Below, in pieces: positions 1 to 4,982 of a stretch of DNA of 5,149 nt (the first letter of the stretch is position 1; each line of letters opens with the position of its first letter). This DNA is from Desulfobacteraceae bacterium (GTDB lineage Bacteria > Desulfobacterota > DSM-4660 > Desulfatiglandales > Desulfatiglandaceae). The stretch covers positions 1 to 5,149 of the forward strand of contig JAUVRS010000211.1 of assembly GCA_030597505.1 (NCBI GenBank), given 5' to 3'. The notes under the pieces are model-generated. The model did not search any database. It was given only the letters and a program-made list of their open reading frames with translations, and was not told where the DNA came from. A program made the position numbers and the translations under genes.

Positions 1-307
1 GATTACCAAGATAATGACACCTCCTTGGTTCTAGTACGCAATCCAATTTTTATTCGGACCGGGTTCGGGGAAAATCAAAAAATAACTCTCTGCCCCTTAG
101 ATTTTCAATGAAGAAAGACACCTTGCCTTGCTACCTTAGGGGTGTACCTCTGGAACAAGACATATCTCATACATAACCAAAAGCAACACGTGTGCCAAAA
201 CAAGGGGTTCCGGATCAAAGCAACCCAACTGACTGATGTAACTGGGTTTATTCGAGCTATTGTAAGGGTCGTATTGAGGCTTATTGAGTGATCTCCTCAG
301 CGCTCGC
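1..307. other. Non-coding stretch, no gene recognised
   Basis: I see no coding region with a plausible start, ribosome binding site and recognisable protein on either strand. The only structure is a 6-bp inverted repeat, ACCAAG (5-10) with CTTGGT (24-29) around a 13-nt loop. It has no T-tract, so it does not read as a terminator. ATTGAG occurs twice 10 bp apart (273-278 and 283-288), which may be chance. The stretch is probably the far upstream part of the stress-protein control region or the 3' flank of a gene left of the window. Confidence 0.5.
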
Positions 308-326
308 TTTTTACACCCTGTAAAAA
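308..326. promoter_or_regulatory. Palindrome, candidate upstream activator site 1
   Basis: A perfect 8-bp inverted repeat, TTTTTACA and TGTAAAAA, separated by the three bases CCC. Its core, TTTACA-N3-TGTAAA, recurs at 1821-1835. Its centre (317) lies 118 bp upstream of the GG of the sigma-54-like element at 434-449, about -143 from the predicted start of transcription. This is a usual distance for a site bound by an NtrC-type enhancer-binding protein. The binding protein is unknown and the assignment is inferred from repetition and spacing. Confidence 0.55.
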
Positions 327-433
327 ACCCCGACATCCAAAACTCCACTCGTTTTCCCCGTTGTCCCACGCACCGTTTTGATAACCCATTCTTATTCATG
401 GGATTTCGGCCATTGGCGATATGCAGATTTTTT

Positions 434-449
434 TGGGATGGCCTTTGCA
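434..449 (+). promoter_or_regulatory. Sigma-54-type -24/-12 promoter for the USP gene
   Basis: The sequence TGGGATGGCCTTTGCA aligns with the sigma-54 consensus TGGCACGR-N3-TTGCW. It matches 11 of 13 informative positions and has the required 10 bases between GG (435-436) and GC (447-448). A T-run lies just upstream. Transcription would begin near 460, leaving a leader of about 114 nt before the stress-protein ATG at 574. A near-consensus IHF-like site in reverse orientation (371-383, CAC-N4-TTGATA) lies between the palindrome and this element, where a DNA bend would be expected. The evidence is sequence match and position only. Confidence 0.55.
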
Positions 450-573
450 ACAACAAAAACGGTAAGGGGTCATTGGTGGTATGAACTGATGAAAGCTGAA
501 AGGTACATTACGCTTAACTTTTTTCTGTCAGGCCCTCGGGTCTCGACATCAATAGAAAGGGGGTTTTTATCCT

Positions 574-1530
574 ATGGATTTTCACCTCAATGAAATACCG
601 GTTCCTCTTAATAAAATATTGGTTCCTATGGACGGATCAGACCATGCCCTGAAAGCTGTCAGGTATATAAGTGACATCCCTACATTTCAAAAAATGAAAG
701 TGGTCCTATTCCACGTTTATTATAAACCCCATGAGCATTACAGGGATCTCGAGAAAAACCTTGAGTTCGATCATAGGATGATAAAGGAAATAAATGAATT
801 GGAAAAGAGACAAGAAATGTCCGTTCTGAGATATATGGAAAATGCCCGGCAGGTCCTTATGGATGCAGGCTTTTCTTCTGATAACATAAAAATAAAAACA
901 AACACAGAAGAAAAAGGCGTTGCTCGAGATATCATCAGAGAGGCAAAATACAACTACAGTGCCGTGGTAGTTGGAAGAAAAGGGATTAGCGATTTGGACA
1001 GTCTTGTTCTTGGGAGCGTATCAATCAAACTAATAGAGAAGCTCGATTTCACCCCTCTTTTGGTGGTTGGAAAAAGCCCGAAGCCTGACAAGATTTTGTT
1101 GGCCGTGGATGGATCAGATGGCGCTATGCGGGCTGTCGATTACGTGGGAACAACATTGGGTGGTTCGGCTTTTGAGGTTACTCTGGTCCATGTGATTAGA
1201 GGTGGCGATACGTTAAATTCCGGGTACCGCCTGCTCGTACCATTAAAAGAGTATATAAAAGAAGCCAAGGAGGAAATCACCGCTTATTTTGATGAGGCCA
1301 AGAATCGCCTAACAAAATCAGGCCTTGAACCGAATCAAGTCTCTACCAAAATAATAACAGGTGTATATAGTCGAGCGGTTGCCATTTTTGAAGAGGCGAA
1401 AGATGGGGGCTATGGGACAATCGTAGTCGGCAGAAGAGGTTTATCCAAGGTGCGCGAGTTTTTCATGGGGCGCGTTAGCAACAAACTGATTCAATTGGGC
1501 AGAAAACACGCGGTCTGGGTGGTTAATTAA
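574..1530 (+). CDS. Tandem-domain universal stress protein (UspA family)
   Basis: Cytoplasmic protein of 318 residues made of two Usp domains, about residues 13-168 and 172-318. This is double the 140-150 residues of single-domain members. Each domain opens with the family's first strand and Asp (VPMDGSD at 17-23, AVDGSD at 177-182). Domain 1 has the complete ATP-binding signature G-2X-G-9X-G-S (G134, G137, G147, S148). Domain 2 keeps the three glycines (G286, G289, G299), but the Ser/Thr is Arg300, so nucleotide binding may be altered there. A charged helical segment (about 55-95) lies inside domain 1. The start is supported by an AAAGGGGG ribosome binding site at 556-563, 10 nt before the ATG. 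The gene is monocistronic as far as can be seen and sits behind a sigma-54-like element. Usp proteins usually act in starvation or stress survival; the specific role here is unknown. Confidence 0.93.
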   Translation: MDFHLNEIPVPLNKILVPMDGSDHALKAVRYISDIPTFQKMKVVLFHVYYKPHEHYRDLEKNLEFDHRMIKEINELEKRQEMSVLRYMENARQVLMDAGFSSDNIKIKTNTEEKGVARDIIREAKYNYSAVVVGRKGISDLDSLVLGSVSIKLIEKLDFTPLLVVGKSPKPDKILLAVDGSDGAMRAVDYVGTTLGGSAFEVTLVHVIRGGDTLNSGYRLLVPLKEYIKEAKEEITAYFDEAKNRLTKSGLEPNQVSTKIITGVYSRAVAIFEEAKDGGYGTIVVGRRGLSKVREFFMGRVSNKLIQLGRKHAVWVVN

Positions 1531-1555
1531 AGGCGGAGCAGTAGGCATACAATAG

Positions 1556-1743
1556 ATCAACGTAAAAATTGAAACGAGATCTGTTGATAAAATTGCTCAG
1601 ATCTTTAAGAGATGGACCCCTACGGAAGGGGCATGAGTCTGCCATTTATGAAAAAAATAGTAAACATGCTCGGGGGCACTGTAAGTGTAAAAAGTGATGA
1701 GGGAAAAGGCAGTGAGTTTATTTTGACCTTTCCCAAGACATAA
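1556..1743 (+). pseudogene. Frameshifted remnant of a histidine kinase ATPase domain
   Basis: Two overlapping frames join into the C-terminal third of a HATPase_c domain. Positions 1556-1627 read an F-box-like segment (DKIAQIFKRWTPTEG at its end). After a shift of one base around 1628-1632, the other frame reads a G2-box-like GMSLPFMKKIVNMLGG, then VSVKSDEGKG and the final strand FILTFPK, and stops at 1741-1743. A typical kinase reads IF..F......G.GLGL..VKKIV...GG.I.V.SEEGKGS.F...P here, so the order and spacing fit. The dimerisation domain, H-box, N-box and G1 box are all absent, and a stop (TAG, 1553-1555) precedes the first frame. It differs from the intact kinase downstream, so it is not a recent duplicate of it. 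The ATG at 1633 would give only 36 residues and is unlikely to be a gene. Confidence 0.72.
1577..1604 (+). repeat. Inverted repeat AGATCTG/CAGATCT
   Basis: A 7-bp perfect inverted repeat (1577-1583 and 1598-1604) with a 14-nt loop, 47 nt after the stress-protein stop, followed by only TTAAG. It might weakly terminate the stress-protein transcript, but there is no GC-rich stem or long T-tract, and it lies inside the kinase remnant. A second short pair, ATCAAC (1556-1561) and GTTGAT (1583-1588), overlaps it. Confidence 0.3.
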
Positions 1744-1820
1744 GTGTCCTCGCAGACGCCCACCGTGTGACCCTGCCTTCCAACAGACGAGACCTTTCTG
1801 TGAACTCAGGCAATCGGACC

Positions 1821-1835
1821 TTTACAGTTTGTAAA
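1821..1835. promoter_or_regulatory. Palindrome, candidate upstream activator site 2
   Basis: TTTACA-GTT-TGTAAA is a perfect 6-bp inverted repeat with a 3-nt centre. Its half-sites and spacing equal the core of the palindrome at 308-326. Its centre (1828) is 116 bp upstream of the GG of the sigma-54-like element at 1943-1958, against 118 bp for the first pair. The tetramer GACA also begins 15 bp after both centres (332 and 1843). Taken with the first copy, this looks like the site of a shared enhancer-binding activator. The protein is not encoded here. Confidence 0.55.
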
Positions 1836-1942
1836 AATTATTGACACAAGTAATCACAAACTCCCTCCAAAAAAAATTTATCTTACCGAACAATCACAAC
1901 AAATTTAGTGGGTTGGATCGATTTACCTTTGGCTTTTCATCT

Positions 1943-1958
1943 TGGCATGAAGTTTGCC
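1943..1958 (+). promoter_or_regulatory. Sigma-54-type -24/-12 promoter for the kinase operon
   Basis: TGGCATGAAGTTTGCC matches the sigma-54 consensus TGGCACGR-N3-TTGCW at 11 of 13 informative positions, including an intact TGGCA and TTTGC, with exactly 10 bases between GG (1944-1945) and GC (1956-1957). The predicted start near 1969 leaves a leader of about 267 nt before the kinase ATG. No other gene intervenes, so the kinase, the two receivers and probably the permease would be transcribed from it. Confidence 0.6.
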
Positions 1959-2094
1959 CATTTGTAGGAAAAAAGTGGAAGAGAAAAGGTCTGGGCATAG
2001 CCTTGTTCTCGGGAGCGTTCCTGGCGTGAGTTTGTTAGGATATCTTGCGGTTTACATTTAACATATTGAAATTACACTTAATTTTATTAGGTTT

Positions 2095-2189
2095 TCCGTA
2101 TACAAATCTATGCTCCTTCTTGACATTGGACGATTTTCTGATAGATTTGTCTTACTAATAGTGATTAAAGCAGATCCAGTGTATACGGA
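2095..2189 (+). repeat. Two interlocked 10-bp inverted repeats in the kinase leader
   Basis: TCCGTATACA (2095-2104) is the perfect complement of TGTATACGGA (2180-2189). ACAAATCTAT (2102-2111) is the perfect complement of ATAGATTTGT (2141-2150). The left arms share ACA (2102-2104). Together they form one 17-nt arm whose complement is split by about 30 nt. In RNA this could fold as a long stem with a side bulge, or switch between two pairings at the shared ACA. On DNA it could be an operator. It lies 47 nt before the kinase ATG. Confidence 0.6.
2120..2147 (+). promoter_or_regulatory. Possible sigma-70-type promoter in the leader
   Basis: TTGACA (2120-2125) is a perfect -35 box. After a 16-bp spacer comes TAGATT (2142-2147), which matches 4 of 6 positions of TATAAT. 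The -35 lies in the loop and the -10 in the right arm of the ACAAATCTAT inverted repeat, so a protein bound to the repeat could block it. This is a weak prediction in AT-rich DNA. Confidence 0.25.
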
Positions 2190-2235
2190 TTCGTGACCCT
2201 ATTTTGTTAAAGACATCAAATGTGAAGCAACTTCG

Positions 2236-4023
2236 ATGATCAAAGGCCGAACTGACCCTATGGAAAAGAACCCGGATAAGGACCAAGTTGGGCAGACGAG
2301 TAACGGTTACTACCATTCCCTGAGAAGAAACGTGCTCTTGACCATTATCATGGTTTCAGTGACGCCTATGTTTCTGGTGAGTGCCCTTATTCTTTACCAA
2401 TTCAATGTCTCTTATCAAGAAAAGGTTGAGACCCACCTCAAGACACTGGTCAAAAAACACAAACAGAACATCAACAGTTTTTTGAGAGAAAAATCGAATG
2501 ACATCCGGTCCTTGGCAAAGACGTTCAGTTTTGAAAAACTGCGCGATGAAACATTTCTTAGGGACAGCCTCGATATCCTTCAGCAGGTATATGGCCCGGC
2601 CTTTGTAGACCTGGGGGTGATCAATGGCCGCGGGGTCCAGGTGGCCTATGCCGGACCATTCAAGCTGGGAGAGGCAGTCTACTCGTCCGCCGATTGGTTT
2701 AAGAAGGCAATCAAACGCAGGGTTTATGTAAGCGATGTCTTTTTGGGCCTCCGGGGTCTTCCTCACTTCATCGTGACCGTGAAGGACAATTGGAACGGCG
2801 ACCCCTGGATACTGAGGGCCACCATAGACTTTGTGGCATTCAACGAACTTGTAAAAAATATCCGCATCGGTGAGACAGGCTTCGCCTTTATCCTCAATAA
2901 GCAAGGAAAATTCCAGACCAAACCCCTCCGCGACATTATCCCCACCAAAGAGCCGTATGCAGGTTTCTTGAAGGACGAAACCAAGATCGAGGACAAGATC
3001 ACCGTCATTGAAAGGACCGATGATTCAGGGAAAAAGGACATCTATGTGGCCGCCTTTCTAAAGGGAGGGGACTGGCTTCTGGTTTACCAGCAGCGGGCAT
3101 CCGATGCATTTGCTGATTTTCGAAATGCATTCAAAGTGACCCTTGTTATTATCCTGCTTGGGAGCCTTGGAATCGTGAGCATGGCATATGTCCTGTCAAA
3201 AAGAATGGTCAACCGCATCGCCAGAATCGACTATGAAAAGAAGGTGATGAATAATCAGATCGTGGAGACGGGAAAACTCGCGTCCGTGGGTGAGTTGGCA
3301 GCGGGAATTGCCCATGAAATCAACAACCCTGTGGCGATAATGGTTGAAGAGGCGGGCTGGATCGAGGATCTCCTGGAGGAGGAAGATTTCAAGGAAGGCA
3401 AGAACCTGGACGAATTTAAGAGGGCACTGAGACAGATAAATACCCAGGGAAAACGATGTAAGGAGATAACCCACAAGTTACTCAGTTTTGCGAGGAAAAC
3501 CGACTCGAGGGTCCAGGATGTCCAGATAAATGAATTGGTTCAAGAAGTGGTGGGGCTTTCCGAACAAAGAGCCAAATACAGCAACGTTACCATCAACACA
3601 CATTTCCAGCATAACCTTCCGCTCATAAGTGTGTCCGAATCGGAAATGCAGCAGGTTTTTCTCAACCTGATCAATAATTCCCTCGATGCCATGGAGAAAG
3701 CCGGGGGAAACATCGACATATCAACGCGAACGGAGCAGGGTTCTTACGGCCGGGATATCATCATTGACGTGGCTGACGACGGACCCGGCATCCCGGAGGC
3801 CAATCTGGGCAGGATATTTGATCCCTTCTTTACCACCAAGTCCGTAGGAAAGGGGACCGGCCTGGGGCTATCCATCTGCTACGGGATCATCAACAAGCTG
3901 GGAGGCGATATAGAAGTCAGCAGCGTCATTGATGAGGGGACCCGGTTCTCCATTAGGATCCCTTTGGAAAGCGGCGCGGGCGGGACGGAAAAGGCAAAGA
4001 AAAATAGAAAAAAGGTAGGATGA
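2236..4023 (+). CDS. Membrane sensor histidine kinase with dCache domain
   Basis: Sensor kinase of 595 residues. A short cytoplasmic head is followed by TM1 (about 33-54), an extracytoplasmic dCache-like domain (about 55-297, including the characteristic GVINGRG, SSADWFKKAI and YVSDVFLGLRGLPHFIV segments) and TM2 (about 298-320). A roughly 25-residue helical linker too short for a HAMP domain comes next. The HisKA dimerisation domain carries the phosphorylated His360 (ASVGELAAGIAHEINNP). The HATPase_c domain has its N-box (NLINNSLDAM, 477-486), G1 (DDGPGIP, 514-520), F-box (FDPFFTTK, 528-535) and G2 (GKGTGLGLS, 538-546). All catalytic motifs are intact. The C-terminus is a Lys-rich tail. dCache domains commonly bind small organic ligands; the ligand here cannot be read. 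The start is uncertain: ATG 2236 has a weak upstream GAAG, and ATG 2260 has AAAGG (2242-2246) 13 nt before it; both leave the domains intact. It is the first gene of a run with two receiver proteins. Confidence 0.93.
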   Translation: MIKGRTDPMEKNPDKDQVGQTSNGYYHSLRRNVLLTIIMVSVTPMFLVSALILYQFNVSYQEKVETHLKTLVKKHKQNINSFLREKSNDIRSLAKTFSFEKLRDETFLRDSLDILQQVYGPAFVDLGVINGRGVQVAYAGPFKLGEAVYSSADWFKKAIKRRVYVSDVFLGLRGLPHFIVTVKDNWNGDPWILRATIDFVAFNELVKNIRIGETGFAFILNKQGKFQTKPLRDIIPTKEPYAGFLKDETKIEDKITVIERTDDSGKKDIYVAAFLKGGDWLLVYQQRASDAFADFRNAFKVTLVIILLGSLGIVSMAYVLSKRMVNRIARIDYEKKVMNNQIVETGKLASVGELAAGIAHEINNPVAIMVEEAGWIEDLLEEEDFKEGKNLDEFKRALRQINTQGKRCKEITHKLLSFARKTDSRVQDVQINELVQEVVGLSEQRAKYSNVTINTHFQHNLPLISVSESEMQQVFLNLINNSLDAMEKAGGNIDISTRTEQGSYGRDIIIDVADDGPGIPEANLGRIFDPFFTTKSVGKGTGLGLSICYGIINKLGGDIEVSSVIDEGTRFSIRIPLESGAGGTEKAKKNRKKVG

Positions 4024-4032
4024 AGGTATAAC

Positions 4033-4048
4033 CACCGCCAACGCGGTG
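4033..4048 (+). repeat. Intercistronic hairpin between kinase and receiver 1
   Basis: CACCGC (4033-4038) pairs with GCGGTG (4043-4048) over a CAAC loop. It is a compact GC-rich stem 9 nt after the kinase stop, with no T-run after it, so it is not a classical terminator. It may protect or process the mRNA and so set the kinase-to-receiver ratio. The role is inferred. Confidence 0.4.
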
Positions 4049-4086
4049 ACAGGAAATCGCCTCTCAGGGGGCCTTGGAGAAAGAGC

Positions 4087-4518
4087 ATGTCCGAAAAGGA
4101 AAATGGCCGGAAAAGACAACCTGATCTGTCGGGGACTCACCAGGAACAAGACATCAACCTTCTCCTTGTGGATGACGAAGAAGAGTTTGTAACAGTCCTT
4201 TCCAACAGGTTGGGAAAAAGGGGGATAAATGTAAGGATGGCCTTCAGCGGTTCTTCAGCCATTCAGACGCTCCGTCGGCAGGACTTTGATGTGGCGGTGG
4301 TGGATCTCAAGATGGAAGATATGGGCGGCATTGAAGTCCTCCAGATATTTAAGAAAATGGTCCCGAATATGCCGGTGATCATGCTGACGGGGCATGGTTC
4401 TGAACAGGCGGCCCGGGATGGCATACAGCATGGAGCCTTTGATTACCTGACCAAACCATGCGACATTCAAGACCTGGTAGGTAAGATAAGGGAAGCAGTC
4501 CAACAAGGGGGGCAATAG
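4087..4518 (+). CDS. Single-domain response regulator (receiver 1)
   Basis: A 143-residue cytoplasmic protein consisting of one CheY-like receiver domain (about residues 23-138) after a hydrophilic 22-residue head. Visible landmarks are the acidic pair D29-D30 (LLVDDEEEF), the phosphorylated Asp73 (VVDLKM), Thr101 (MLTGHG), Phe118-Asp119-Tyr120 and Lys123 (YLTKPCD). There is no DNA-binding, enzymatic or other output domain after the receiver. The ATG has GGAGA (4076-4080) 6 nt upstream. It is separated from the kinase by 63 nt with a hairpin, and its stop is two bases from the next start, so it is translated together with receiver 2. It is most likely phosphorylated by the upstream kinase. 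Output must go through a partner protein or a phosphorelay. It shares the LLVDDEE, LTGH and GAFDYL.KP pattern with receiver 2, which suggests an old duplication. Confidence 0.93.
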   Translation: MSEKENGRKRQPDLSGTHQEQDINLLLVDDEEEFVTVLSNRLGKRGINVRMAFSGSSAIQTLRRQDFDVAVVDLKMEDMGGIEVLQIFKKMVPNMPVIMLTGHGSEQAARDGIQHGAFDYLTKPCDIQDLVGKIREAVQQGGQ

Positions 4519-4523
4519 CAGTG
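4505..4523 (+). promoter_or_regulatory. Ribosome binding site fixing the GTG start of receiver 2
   Basis: AAGGGGGG (4505-4512) lies inside the last codons of receiver 1, 8 nt before the GTG at 4521-4523. No in-frame ATG precedes the first beta strand of receiver 2, so GTG is the only sensible start. The gap after the receiver 1 stop (4516-4518) is 2 nt, consistent with translational coupling. Confidence 0.75.
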
Positions 4524-4925
4524 GATGGGGTCAATGTCCTTTTCGTAGATGATGAGGAAGATTTTCTGGAAACGCTGTTGAAACGGATAAGAAAGCGTGG
4601 GGTAAATGCGACAGGGGTCAAGAGCGGTGAAGCGGCGCTCGAACGGCTGGAACAGGACCTTGCGGATGTGGTGATCCTGGACGTGAGGATGCCGGGGATG
4701 GATGGGCTCGAGGCCTTAAAAGAAATCAAGGGGCGATACCCGCTGACTGAGGTCATCATGCTGACCGGTCATGCAAATGTGGAGGTGGCAATCCAGGGAA
4801 TGGAGTTGGGGGCCTTTGATTATCTCATGAAACCCATGGATATCGATGAGCTTTTATACAAGGTCGAAGATGCTTACAAGAAAAAAAAGATTCAGGAACA
4901 AAAGATAAAAAACAAGGAGGGCTGA
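4521..4925 (+). CDS. Single-domain response regulator (receiver 2)
   Basis: A 134-residue CheY-like protein starting with GTG. The receiver domain fills about residues 3-120. Landmarks are D10-D11 (LFVDDEEDF), phosphorylated Asp54 (ILDVRMPGMDGLE, the textbook form), Thr82 (MLTGH), Phe99-Asp100-Tyr101 and Lys104 (YLMKPMD). A short, Lys-rich, charged helix (about 115-134) follows the last receiver helix in place of an output domain. Its closest visible relative is receiver 1, two bases upstream. Two adjacent receiver proteins behind one kinase suggest either that both are phosphorylated with different fates (for example one as a phosphate sink) or that they form a relay. Neither can bind DNA by a known domain. 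The membrane-protein gene begins 57 nt after the stop. Confidence 0.93.
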   Translation: MDGVNVLFVDDEEDFLETLLKRIRKRGVNATGVKSGEAALERLEQDLADVVILDVRMPGMDGLEALKEIKGRYPLTEVIMLTGHANVEVAIQGMELGAFDYLMKPMDIDELLYKVEDAYKKKKIQEQKIKNKEG

Positions 4926-4963
4926 CGCCCTCGTGTGACCAGAACTCTGAAAAATTATGTGGC

Positions 4964-4970
4964 AAGGAGG
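4964..4970 (+). promoter_or_regulatory. Ribosome binding site of the partial membrane-protein gene
   Basis: AAGGAGG is a near-perfect Shine-Dalgarno sequence. The ATG used here (4983) is 12 nt downstream, rather far. A closer ATG at 4973 is only 2 nt away and reads ATG-CAT-TGA, a dead end. No better in-frame start exists, so 4983 is preferred. Confidence 0.6.
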
Positions 4971-4982
4971 AGATGCATTGAC

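Larger units (their letters stand above)
1744..2235. other. Intergenic control region of the kinase operon
   Basis: About 490 bases without a convincing gene. The GC-richer start (1744-1820) shows nothing recognisable. After it come, in order, the palindrome at 1821-1835, an A-rich stretch (1869-1876) likely to be bent, the sigma-54-like element at 1943-1958, and an AT-rich leader (about 1969-2235) holding the interlocked inverted repeats at 2095-2189. An open frame from a TTG at 1841 to 2029 crosses the sigma-54-like element and has no ribosome binding site or recognisable product; I do not regard it as a gene. Confidence 0.6.

Noticed and set aside
308..326. Palindrome as a BlaI/MecI/CopY-type operator (TACA-N2-TGTA)
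   Set aside because: The spacing here is N3 in both copies, and no such repressor or its usual targets are nearby. An activator site fits the position better.
308..327. Palindrome as an intrinsic terminator
   Set aside because: The stem is almost all A/T and a second copy occurs in a promoter region, so a DNA-binding site is more likely.
136..456. Minus-strand open frame of 106 codons
   Set aside because: No recognisable domain, low-complexity composition, and it runs through the palindrome and the sigma-54-like element upstream of the stress-protein gene.
284..593. Two short + strand open frames before the stress-protein gene
   Set aside because: They overlap each other and the control elements, one runs into the stress-protein start, and neither has a ribosome binding site or recognisable product.
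1841..1846. TTGACA just after the second palindrome as a sigma-70 -35 box
   Set aside because: No acceptable -10 hexamer lies 15-19 bp downstream; that interval reads into CTCCCTCC.
1841..2029. Open frame of 62 codons starting with TTG
   Set aside because: The start has no ribosome binding site, the product matches nothing I recognise, and the frame crosses the sigma-54-like element.
2356..2904. Minus-strand open frame of 182 codons opposite the kinase gene
   Set aside because: It lies entirely antisense to the well-supported dCache coding region and has no domain features; a shadow frame.
4955..4978. TGGCAAGGAGGAGATGCA as a third sigma-54 element before the membrane-protein gene
   Set aside because: The distance between GG and GC is 12 rather than 10 bases, and the match is produced by the ribosome binding site.
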